Origin: Saccoglossus kowalevskii
Lineage: Eukaryota > Hemichordata > Enteropneusta > Harrimaniidae
Direction of reading: 5' to 3'
Length of the DNA stretch: 12,430 nt
Assembly (NCBI RefSeq): GCF_000003605.2
Contig: NW_003122908.1
Span: 1,291,381-1,303,810, forward strand
Shown: piece by piece, positions 1 through 8,237 of the stretch
Layout: every line of letters begins with the position of its first letter
Position numbering within the stretch: position 1 is the stretch's first letter
Translations under genes and position numbers: made by a program
Notes under the pieces: model-generated
What the model was told of the DNA's origin: nothing
The model's input: the letters and a program-made list of their open reading frames with translations, nothing else
Databases searched by the model: none

Positions 1-1300
1 TCCTGCATAAACATATACATGGAAGACAACTCCACCTGTCGTCGGAAATACTGCTCAACTGAACTACCCTTGACAGTTGCATATGTAAATTCTTTTGAAG
101 GATTACGCAACTGTAAATTTACAACAAAATATTTGTGAGTGATAATTGTAAGTTAACGCCGTAACTGTTTCTTGCCAACATATCATTGCAGTATTTTGCA
201 CATTTTTTGTTAGTTATGGATCAAATGAACAAATACTCTTTTATACTGACTGCAGTTCATGATCACGTTGTTGACAAAATACGACAAAATTATGCAATTT
301 TTTTTGTGGACAGTGACTGAAGTGTAAGCAATTATAACTATAAGAACAAAATTGCACTTCATCAAATGCGGGTTATCAAGAAATTTGGTCTTCCAATTAG
401 TGCCAGGCTTTTGACCTTTGACAGGCTTGAAAATGTTGGTACAAAATGTTGCCTGTTTTTATGCATTTTCAATACATGTATATATACAATATTTATTAAA
501 TATACAATATTTTGGAATAATTTAGGTTCAAATGAACATACTTTCGTATTGGCTACAGATCTGGATTAATTTTTTGGAAAAAATATTCAAAAAAAAAATA
601 GGTTTTATTTTTTGAAAGGTAACAAAATATTGACTTAAAGGTTCAAGTAATTCACCACTTCAAGTAAATGTAGTATGTACGATAGAATTACTACCCCACT
701 TTAATTGTAGAAAAATGTCTATAGATTTTTTACTGAGAAAAAATACAGAAGTACTTTTAGAAGAAAATGAAAGTTTTTTTATAGCTTTCAACATATAATG
801 CAAGCTAGGAGATTAGTTTTACTCCTCAGCAACTACCTATATTAGATTATGTTAGATGCCATTGATTCAGAATAAGTACACAAATTTAAACAATCACACT
901 AAAATTTATCATGTACTATTATATTTGCTCCATTAAAAACGCATCTCATAGAAAGTGCCTGTAAACCAACAGGTTTATGTAATGTATACTGAATTATTAC
1001 CATATGACTCATTTTGTATATATAGACATTTATGTATTATAAGCACATGCGCTACTAGAGCAAAAACGATACATGCATCTACATATGGCCAGAGTGGAGT
1101 GAATCTTGAAGCGAGGATTCGTCACCTTCGCATGCATCAGATGGCCATAGCGTGTCATTGTTTACAAACAAGTGTTTACCCATGAGCCTTTGCGTTTTAG
1201 AGCATGCTGTCATCGTCACTTGGGACTTAATTCCAGCGCGTGCGCACGTGACGACCCTCTCGCTTTAAGTTCAGTTGTTGAATCTATGTCAAATGCTTAC
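1..1300 (-). other. Intron downstream of the M3 exon (incomplete)
   Basis: This is the intron that begins with the donor gtaagc just after the M3 exon and runs off the left edge. The next expected GluN1 coding sequence (LRNP... of S2) was looked for on the minus strand and not found. Most of the stretch is AT-rich and featureless. There is a short direct repeat of an ATATACAATATTT motif at about 482-513 and a CpG-richer patch at about 1040-1265, listed separately. The few plus-strand open frames here are short, unrelated to known proteins and look like chance. Confidence 0.75.
1040..1265. other. CpG-rich patch with bHLH/CRE-like and forkhead-like motifs
   Basis: In otherwise AT-rich, CpG-poor intron sequence, this stretch carries many CpG dinucleotides. 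The densest part is 1236-1253, GCGCGTGCGCACGTGACG, which contains the E-box CACGTG followed by a CRE-like TGACG. Two TGTTTAC forkhead-type motifs lie at 1159-1165 and 1173-1179. It begins just inside the intron after the M3 exon. It may be an intronic regulatory element, or a younger inserted repeat that has not yet lost its CpGs. No terminal repeats or open frame of interest were recognised. Confidence 0.35.
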
Positions 1301-1449
1301 CCTAGGATCATTGATTCCAGTAATACTAGCTTCTGGTCTATCCAAAACCAAGAAAGCTGCCAGATTAGCAGTGTATGACGCTACCATGATCATAGCAAAT
1401 CCGGCCCACACCATGCCTAATACGCGAGCACTGAAACTCCTTGGTGTAC
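1301..1449 (-). CDS. GRIN1: GluN1 exon: post-pore linker, M3 helix and start of S2
   Basis: The exon is 149 nt. Its first two bases (GT) complete the glycine codon opened by the last base of the M1-M2 exon, and 49 full codons follow. The translation starts [18 protein letters not shown], passes through the channel-gate motif SYTANLAAF (residues 25-33) and ends [17 protein letters not shown]3 spans roughly residues 8-35 and forms the inner gate. The SYTANLAAF block is the most conserved motif of ionotropic glutamate receptors and includes the Lurcher-position alanine. The acceptor is tacaag before 1449 and the donor is gtaagc at 1300-1295; the exon ends in phase 0. Residue 21 is Met (ATG, 1385-1387), where vertebrate and fly GluN1 have Ile in FAMIIVASY. 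The TPRSF and EASITGIN details look protostome rather than vertebrate. Confidence 0.96.
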
Positions 1450-2650
1450 CTTGTATAGCATAAATAAGGGAATATGTATGAATAAACCATCACATGGATA
1501 ATATACATGTTTAGCACTGGTTGACGTGTAAAATACAAATGTTTGAAAGAACTGTGCAACATTGTCCCCTAATCCCCTTTCAGATCTATGTTTTCATCTA
1601 AACATAGATTAGGGCAGGCAGCTTCAATTACTCCAGTGAAGCAATACACTACCATAACTTTGAGTTGCTATAAAAATAAAAGAAACTACAATATATGTAC
1701 ACTGATGGCGCTGTTCATGAATGGTCGGAATGGTCAGAGTAGAGTAGCATTACATATCATTTATTACCATTTTGAATCCTGTTTTGCAGTTCATTGTAAT
1801 AACCAGTGGAAAATATCAAACTTTATTTAATAATAGCATAACAATTTAAAATTAGTTATCACAACCAACACTAGGTTAAATGTTGCATATACTGAATCAG
1901 CCAGTTTTTATAAATGAGAGTGAAACCTTTTTAAACAACTGGTGTCATACACAAAGATATAGGATATTCTAATGTTTTGAATAAATTACACTGATGAATG
2001 TTTTATGTTCACTTCTATTGTTCTGTTTAATAAGAAACATTAGGTAGTGGGCATGGGAAATTGTCAAAACAATTTAACAGGGATGTAGAAGCTATTGCAA
2101 ATTAAATTTCTTGAGTGCTTATTAAACAGAAGGGCCTAAAACCTCACACTCTAGTCAAAATGTACAATAACAAATTCTCACATAGATAGATGCATTCCAG
2201 TTATGTAAAACACTTGCAGCTATGCTAAAGGCCTACAAATTAACGTTATTCAATAATCAAATTTAGTTTGCAAAGAACTCTTGTGAGAGTACTGTTAAAC
2301 ATGTCTTTTTCGGGAGCATGTCTTTTTCGCGAATTTAGCGAGAGAACTGATTCGCTAATCTGAGATGTCGCTAATGACTTTATTATAAATTCAAAATGGC
2401 CGTCAAACAAAGAAATCAACAATGACAAGAGAGTTTCGCTAAATCAACATTTCGCTATTACGTCATTTTACCACAATTCGCTAAAATTGCATGCCGCTTT
2501 TTCAACATGTTTTACAGTATTTGAGGCATATTTAAAATTAATTCAAAAAATTTAAGATTAGCTTTCCTGAAAAAAAGCTTGGTATCAATGTACATTATCC
2601 ACAGATTTAGATTCATTACTAGACACTTGACTCATGGGAAAACCACTCAC
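1450..2650 (-). other. Intron of 1201 nt between the M1-M2 and M3 exons
   Basis: This phase-1 intron has the donor gtgagtgg at 2650 and the acceptor tacaag at 1450, the latter preceded by a modest pyrimidine stretch (ttcccttatttatg). It contains the fold-back element at 2292-2517. The remainder, about 1460-2285, shows no exon, RNA gene or recognisable repeat; its open frames are short and without resemblance to known proteins. Confidence 0.8.
2292..2517. mobile_element. MITE-like fold-back element, TA target duplication (226 bp)
   Basis: The ends form an inverted repeat: CTGTTAAACATGT at the left (2292-2304) and ACATGTTTTACAG at the right (2505-2517), 12 of 13 bases complementary, each flanked on the outside by TA (2290-2291 and 2518-2519). 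Partial inverted matches continue inward (AGCATG against GGCATG; AATTTAGCGA against TTTTAGCGAA). The interior is rich in TTCGCTAA/TTAGCGAA motifs and has a doubled CATGTCTTTTTCG at about 2299-2330. TA flanks with CTGT...ACAG ends fit a non-autonomous Tc1/mariner-type element. No transposase is present. The related element at 11288-11494 has the same ends and TA flanks, which strengthens the call. Confidence 0.65.
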
Positions 2651-2885
2651 CTTCTCCAATTCCACTATTAAATAAGACACCCCATGAGAACCACATAGCG
2701 CTCGATAAATTTAGTGCATCCTCTTCTTCTCCGGTTTCATTGGCTAATTTAAAACGTCCAAAAGGACTAAATCGATCAAGCAGGTAAAGTATGAGAGCTA
2801 CAACATGAACTGAAAGTCCGACAAGCAGCCAGAGTGCACTTTCAAACGGCTGAAGAAATGACGTCAGACTGCTTCCCGAGTCCTC
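2651..2885 (-). CDS. GRIN1: GluN1 exon: pre-M1, M1 and M2 pore loop
   Basis: The exon is 235 nt: 78 codons plus one base, starting in phase 0 with GAG GAC and ending in phase 1. Order of parts: pre-M1 [19 protein letters not shown] (1-19), M1 [17 protein letters not shown] (20-36), the cytoplasmic linker [20 protein letters not shown], then [19 protein letters not shown] (60-78), the re-entrant pore loop. Asn73 (2667-2669) is the pore-tip asparagine that in this family sets calcium permeability and voltage-dependent magnesium block; Trp65 and Trp68 are kept. The acceptor is strong (tttgtatttcacag with a long pyrimidine tract) and the donor is gtgagtgg. An oddity is Phe72 directly before the pore asparagine, where fly and vertebrate GluN1 have Leu. 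Pre-M1 EDS follows directly on LVRK of the upstream exon if the microexon is skipped, which gives the usual family length. Confidence 0.97.
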
Positions 2886-3307
2886 CTGTGAAATACAAAT
2901 ACAAAAAGAAACAAAAACACCACACATGAAAAGTCAGAAGACAAACACAGAAGAGAACATAAAATGTTGCCAAACATTTTTTTTCTATTTGAACTCATGA
3001 TAGTATAAATGGTGGTGGTTGAACACCATTCATGTTCTATAAGTGTTCCATACAATGGCTGTGTAGAATTTGTTTTTGATTCACAGGTAAACATGTACAG
3101 AGCATGGCTGTCAAACTGTTTTCCCTATCCACTTTTCTGGTGTATATACAATTATTCTTCACTGAACTACATTAATTTTGTAGCTGTACATGCAGAGAAA
3201 CGTCCATTATACCAAGTACAGCTCAAATGATTTATGTTTGACAACATGAATCACAACACAAAAAACCCATGGTGTGATGCACATTATTTTCAATAAATAC
3301 TACTCAT

Positions 3308-4437
3308 CAGCAGATCAGTTTACTAAATATTGATCTCATTAGCATATCAGTTTACAGGAAATCCATCTCATTAGCATATCAGTTTACTGGATATCTATCT
3401 CATTAGCATATCAGTTAACAATATACACGGTATCTACCTCAATAGCATATCAGCTTTATACTGTATATCAGCATATCAGTTAACAATATACACTGTATGT
3501 ACCTCAATAGCATTACAAGCTTTATACAGTATATCAACCTCATTAGCATAACAGTTTACAATATACACGGTATCTACCTCAATAGCATATCAGCTTTATA
3601 CAGTATATCAGCATATCAGTTAACAATATACACTGTATGTACCTCAATAGCATTACAAGCTTTATACAGTATATCAACCTCATTAGCATAACAGTTTACT
3701 GGATATCTATCTCATTAGCATATCAGTTAACAATATACACGGTATCTACCTCAATAGCATATCAGCTTTATACTGTATATCAGCATATCAGTTAACAATA
3801 TACACTGTATGTACCTCAATAGCATTACAAGCTTTATACAGTATATCAACCTCATTAGCATAACAGTTTACAATATACACGGTATCTACCTCAATAGCAT
3901 ATCAGCTTTATACTGTATATCAGCATATCAGTTAACAATATACACTGTATGTACCTCAATAGCATTACAAGCTTTATACAGTATATCAACCTCATTGGCA
4001 TAACAGTTTACAATATACACTGTATCTACCTCAATAGCATATCAGCTTTATACAGTATATCAGCATATCAGTTAACAATATACACTGTATGTACCTCAAT
4101 AGCATTACAAGCTTTATACAGTATATCAACCTCATTAGCATAACAGTTTACTGGAAATCTATCTCATTAGCATATCAGTTAACAATATACACTGTATGTA
4201 CCTCAATAGCATTACAAGCTTTATACAGTATATCAACCTCATTAGCATAACAGTTTACTGGAAATCTATCTCATTAGCATATCAGTTAACAATATACACT
4301 GTATCTACCTCAATAGCATATCAGCTTTATACTGTATATCAGCATATCAGTTAACAATATACACTGTATGTACCTCAATAGCATTACAAGCTTTATACAG
4401 TATATCAACCTCATTAGCATAACAGTTTATTGAATGG
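3308..4437. repeat. Intronic satellite array with compound 140/172/106-bp units
   Basis: A box CTCA(A/T)TAGCAT recurs 26 times between 3335 and 4420 (one copy reads TTGGCAT), embedded in related 30-40-bp modules. Taking ACAGTTTA as the phase mark (3551, 3691, 3863, 4003, 4143, 4249, 4421), unit lengths are 140, 172, 140, 140, 106 and 172 bp. The 172-bp form carries an extra 32-bp module (ACTGGATATCTATCTCATT...), and the 106-bp form lacks an internal block. Modules contain TATAC(A/T)GTATA near-palindromes, GTTAAC and AAGCTT. Copies are nearly identical in the middle and degrade at both edges, with decayed remnants to about 4500, as expected from unequal exchange. Open frames inside are by-products of the repeat. 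Confidence 0.95.
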
Positions 4438-4639
4438 CTATTTATTAGAATATCTTATTAGCATACTGGAGTATTTATTTCATTAGTTTACAGGATATCT
4501 AGTTTATTTCAATCTACACTACTTCACCTTAATTAACATTCAGGATTCATCTACCAATGGTTTGTGAACACTCAACATTCTAAACTACAACACTTGGCCC
4601 TACACCGAATATATTGGTATTTGCACTCTAGTATTTAAT

Positions 4640-5060
4640 TTTATTACCCTCTTGTACTCTAGGCTTTAACATTGTAAGTCAAACTGATCTATAACTAGCA
4701 ATTAATTACCTTCTCTAGCCAGTTATCTTATGATGTACATTATGTTAATTTTTTACCCTTTGACCTCAAACTGACTAACAAAGAAATAAATCTCTTCTGT
4801 TTTTATCCCTGTGATACCTGTGATATAATACACAATGCATGCTAAATTGTACCTTTTGACCTCAATTTGACCTACAAAGAAAAATGTCCTTACAGGACAG
4901 GCAGACTTACAGGCAGCATGCTACATTACGCTAAATGTACCATTTGGCTGGAAACTGAACTGCAAATATCAAAGTTTTCACTCTTTGATCATCAACCAAG
5001 ATGAATTATGTATATTTTTGTACCTATCGACCTAAAACTGATGCATTGTAACTGTAACAA
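4640..5060. repeat. Degenerate tandem repeat, period about 82-94 bp
   Basis: A block resembling CATGCTAAATTGTACCTTTTGACCTCAAACTGACCTACAAAG in spirit recurs with drift. Recognisable cores are CCCTTTGACCT (about 4757), CCTTTTGACCT (about 4852), CCATTTGGCTG (about 4940) and CCTATCGACCT (about 5022), so spacing is roughly 95, 88 and 82 bp. A fainter copy around 4675-4700 has GTCAAACTGATCT. The first two copies are the closest, sharing about 30 bp including ACAAAGAAA. This is an old, decayed minisatellite or a fragment of an interspersed repeat; no terminal signals were seen. Confidence 0.55.
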
Positions 5061-5394
5061 TAAAGTAACTTGTATCACTGCAAAGCAAGGATCGAAAAAA
5101 AAAAAACTTGATAACCAGTTTTTGGTATGGGAACTAGTCAAAGATTGAGCCAGTGATTTTGAGAGTAGAGTAGAACACATGTCAAACGTAAGTGATCAAA
5201 AATAGTTCTATATAGGTAACTAACATAACTTATGGAGTACAGCAATATCTGATCTGTCTGTATGCAGCGTTAAAGCAAAAACAGAAACAGCAGCAGATCC
5301 ACTTTGAAGACTGAAAGATACAAGAAACCTGCAATAAACATGCACAACTACGAACAAATGCTACTACAATTTCTTCCTTTATATGTACATAAAA

Positions 5395-5694
5395 CAGGGT
5401 TCGAAATTAAATTCTGTCCACCTGTCCCAGACAGGCAGATCTGACATGGGACAGTTACAAGTAGAAATTAATTGTTCCCGTAGACAGGTAAATAAATATT
5501 TCTAGTTGTTATTAAGTGACCAAATGGCCTAGTCCCAAATTACTATAATGTCCAAAAAATTTTCAAGAATGAACATTTTACTTCAAATAATATGTTCTAA
5601 AATATCTTGTTAGGAACAGGTACATGTATCTTAATCAGGAAAGGCAATTTTTCAACCTGTCCATTGGACAGGCAACTTTTAATTTCAACTCCTG
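5395..5694. mobile_element. Inverted-repeat DNA transposon relic (MITE-like, 300 bp)
   Basis: The left end reads CAGGGTTCGAAATTAAA and the right end, on the other strand, CAGGAGTTGAAATTAAA; 14 of 17 positions agree. The element is bordered on both sides by TAAAA (5390-5394 and 5695-5699), a plausible 5-bp target duplication. Each arm also holds a small dyad: CCTGTCCCAGACAGG near the left and CCTGTCCATTGGACAGG near the right (8-bp arms around one base). There is no transposase frame. CAGGG-type ends recall hAT elements, but those make 8-bp duplications, and the 8 flanking bases do not match here, so the superfamily is open. Confidence 0.6.
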
Positions 5695-6198
5695 TAAAAC
5701 GATAGCAAGTTAGAGTATCAAGAAAAAATATGTGGTTAAAACCATGGGTTTTTTTCAATAACAGACAAATTACACAAATATTAAAAGCAAAAATTGGGGT
5801 GAAAAAATACATAACAATTTAATTAAATATGGTCAGAAGAATATAAGATTATAGTTACATTTGTAAAGGCAAAAACTAGTGAGATTAAATAGGAATGCTA
5901 ATATTAAACAGAGGTGGCAGAGAAACCAACAGCAAAACTTAACCTTTATATAAGGAATGGAAGGGGGTCAGACTGTTACACTACATTGACGGTAAAAATG
6001 CTACAAGAAAAATGTGTTGAATTAATAGGTGTATTAAAAGGGAAAAAAATTGTTATAAGAGAAAATTTGTACATCAATATTGAAAGATTTGTATGTACAA
6101 TGCCCCTAAATAATACACCACTCCTGTGGAATGGTACAACCCAAGCAAACAAATATGAAACAAACAATTTTGGATATAGGTGTCCACCCCACATGTGA

Positions 6199-6213
6199 GG
6201 GGGGGGGGGGGGG
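6199..6213 (+). repeat. Homopolymer G15
   Basis: There are fifteen consecutive G on the plus strand (C15 in the GluN1 transcript sense), preceded by CCACCCCACATGTGA. This is a mononucleotide microsatellite in intron sequence; its length is a likely site of polymorphism or assembly error. Confidence 0.9.
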
Positions 6214-7878
6214 TCATTTGTACCATTAAATGCCATCACTTGCATGAATTTGCAAGGTTAGCTAACAGCAAAGGAGGACAGGCAATCATGCAAATTTCGT
6301 AATGTCAGGTTCAACAGGGTTAACACTCAAACATCAGTGATATATGGTAAGTGTTTTCACTTCACAACCACACAGCGATTGCCTAAATTAATTAAATACT
6401 CCCAAATTACAGAGGTTTAATTTAGCTTGATTGCCGAGACATAATTTTATATTTCTTGACTTGGTATGGATGGATTAGACCTTAGAATGAAATCAAGTAG
6501 CATTTTACAAGTAAAGAATTGTGATGTGAGTCTACCAACATAAAGAGATCTTATTAGGTCATTGAAACCACCAATATCTGGATAGTACCAACGGTGATAA
6601 CATTTCCAATAAATATCACAATGCTATTAATTTGGATGGAAGTCATTAAAAAACTCACAATCATCAAAGCACTTAGAGACTGGTTGAGACTTAACCCAAT
6701 CACGTACCATTTCAATTGGAATTGTAAGAGATATCAGTAATCGCAACAACAGACAAAGCGGAAATGCATTAGTTGTAAATTTTAAATGACTCAGGAGTCT
6801 TCTGTGACAACATATGTATAAGAAAATTATTAAAATAACAAACCCACTACTTAATTTCTAGAAAAAAAAAACATCTCAAAGGTCTATAGCGTACTAATTA
6901 TTTTTTTCAAATAACTGATATTGTCTGAGTGATTGAGATACAGTATACTATGACCTTATTCAATATAATGTACATTATCTAAAAATTACGGTGATAGAGC
7001 CACCTAGAGTTGAGATGAAGAGAATCACAAGTTAGGCTGATATAGACACCAATAACACTATGATGAAACTGAATCATAGATGCATGTAAAATTAACACCA
7101 TCATTCTGCAGTATAAGCTGAAAAGACACTAGGCCACATGTACAAAGCAAATATCACCACAGAGTTTCACAGTCAAAATCACATCTTTGTTGAGATGTTT
7201 TAATAGCACAGTATGTTTGTGACATGTATAGTGGCTGTATAGATATTATACTTGTTCTGTGATTCACATCAAACCACACGCATTATACATTTGTATACAT
7301 GTAGATCAGTGCATAACCTCACAGAGTCATGACAATAAAGCAAACAAAATAAAACTGGCACAACCAACTTACACCGAAAAATAACAATCCTGTGTATACA
7401 TTTACTGCAAGTACTTCAAACAAGAATATATTTCTGAGGTAGGATTGCGAATTAATCTGGGAGCATGTCACCCACTTATAATATGAAAGAGTTAAGTCAA
7501 CATTCCCCCTCAAAATATACTCTTGGTTGATATAAAGCAGAAGTCTTGTGACAGCATAGGGCATGTTTTAGGACCAGTGAGGAAGAGGGGAAAGCACATG
7601 GAGGCCCCATATGACGATTTTCCACATCCACAGCTGGGTTAGTTTGTAATTATACTAAAATGTGGGCAGGAAAACAGGGTTTGGTGTGGCAAATCTAGAC
7701 AAGCTGTGAGACATACTAGTCTGAAAAGTTCATCTTAGAAGAGGAATTTACTTGAAAAATTGACAGTAAAAAATGGAAACTACTTCCACCAATTAACACT
7801 GTGTATTAAAAGACAAGGTGTGCTTGGACTAAAACATTCAATTATGTCACTTGTCATGCCAAATTTAGATTGACTCAC

Positions 7879-7902
7879 CTCCTTTGTTCGGAATGTCAAG
7901 CC
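7879..7902 (-). CDS. GRIN1: Candidate GluN1 24-nt microexon in the S1-M1 linker
   Basis: In the minus strand an 8-codon open segment encoding GLTFRTKE is bounded by tttgtttcag (acceptor, ending at 7903) and a consensus donor, GAG|gtgagt (7878-7873). It lies inside the 8-kb interval separating the S1 exon from the M1-M2 exon. Both flanking borders are phase 0 and the length is a multiple of three, so inclusion changes ...ILVRK-EDSGSS... to ...ILVRK-GLTFRTKE-EDSGSS.... The first five residues echo GLTIL at the end of the preceding exon, and 17 of 19 bases across acceptor and exon start match that coding sequence. Skipping restores the usual family length, so a cassette (alternative) exon is most likely. 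No UGC enhancer of the SRRM4 kind is seen in the last 45 nt upstream, but GCATG (RBFOX type) sits at intron +20 downstream. Expression is not shown by sequence alone. Confidence 0.7.
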
Positions 7903-8196
7903 CTGAAACAAAGCGTTAAATTTCAATATCGATCACCCCAATCATTTTCTTGGAAAAAAAACACATTTATTTGCGGTTGGAAAAAAATATAACCCTTACT
8001 GAGTGCTACGACCAAACAGCAAAAATAAAAGTGAGTGTTTTATTTTTTCTTCGACTTGTATTGTTTCCTAGCATATAACGGTCTGTTGATGAGGATTTTT
8101 GCCGAGGACGCAAAATGTACAAAAAAAAAAGAAGGCAATTTTGTGATGATTTTACTTGCAACGTAAGGGTTAATATATAATTTGTAAGAAATGAGT

Positions 8197-8237
8197 GGGG
8201 GGAAAGGAGGGAGGAAAACGAAAAGGAGAGAAGAGGG
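8197..8237 (-). promoter_or_regulatory. Polypyrimidine tract upstream of the microexon
   Basis: Forty-one bases are all purine on the plus strand except one C at 8219, so the transcript strand carries a near-pure pyrimidine tract with CTTCTCTCC and TTCCTCCC elements, starting 295 nt upstream of the microexon acceptor. Such tracts bind PTB-type splicing repressors, and as DNA they can form triplex structures. No coding role is seen. Regulation of the microexon is inference from position. Confidence 0.35.

Larger units (their letters stand above)
2886..7878 (-). other. Intron of 4993 nt between the microexon and the M1-M2 exon
   Basis: This phase-0 intron has the donor gtgagtca at 7878-7871 and the acceptor tttcacag ending at 2886. 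From the acceptor outward it holds the satellite array (about 3308-4437), the degenerate ~90-bp tandem repeat (about 4640-5060), an A12 run (5095-5106), the 300-bp inverted-repeat element (5395-5694) and a G15 run (6199-6213). The stretches 5700-6190 and 6220-7840 are AT-rich without recognisable exons, RNA genes or repeats. A GCATG in the sense strand (plus 7855-7859) lies 20 nt inside the donor end. If the microexon is skipped, the intron joins the next one to give 8045 nt. Confidence 0.8.

Noticed and set aside
1-1290. Search for the next S2 exon (LRNP...) on the minus strand.
   Set aside because: No matching translation found; it presumably lies beyond the left edge.
3497-4143. Three nearly identical 64-codon plus-strand frames, like a repeated protein family.
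   Set aside because: They are the translation of the satellite units; identical residues follow from DNA repetition, and no unit-length protein or start context supports coding.
5914-6198. Plus-strand frame of 94 codons with a reasonable amino-acid mix.
   Set aside because: No resemblance to a known family, no splice or promoter context, and it ends just before the G15 run, inside an intron of the opposite strand.
7373-7404. Possible 32-nt minus-strand exon between ttgcag and gtaagt.
   Set aside because: Its length would break the phase-0 frame between the GluN1 exons, and its translation does not resemble the receptor.
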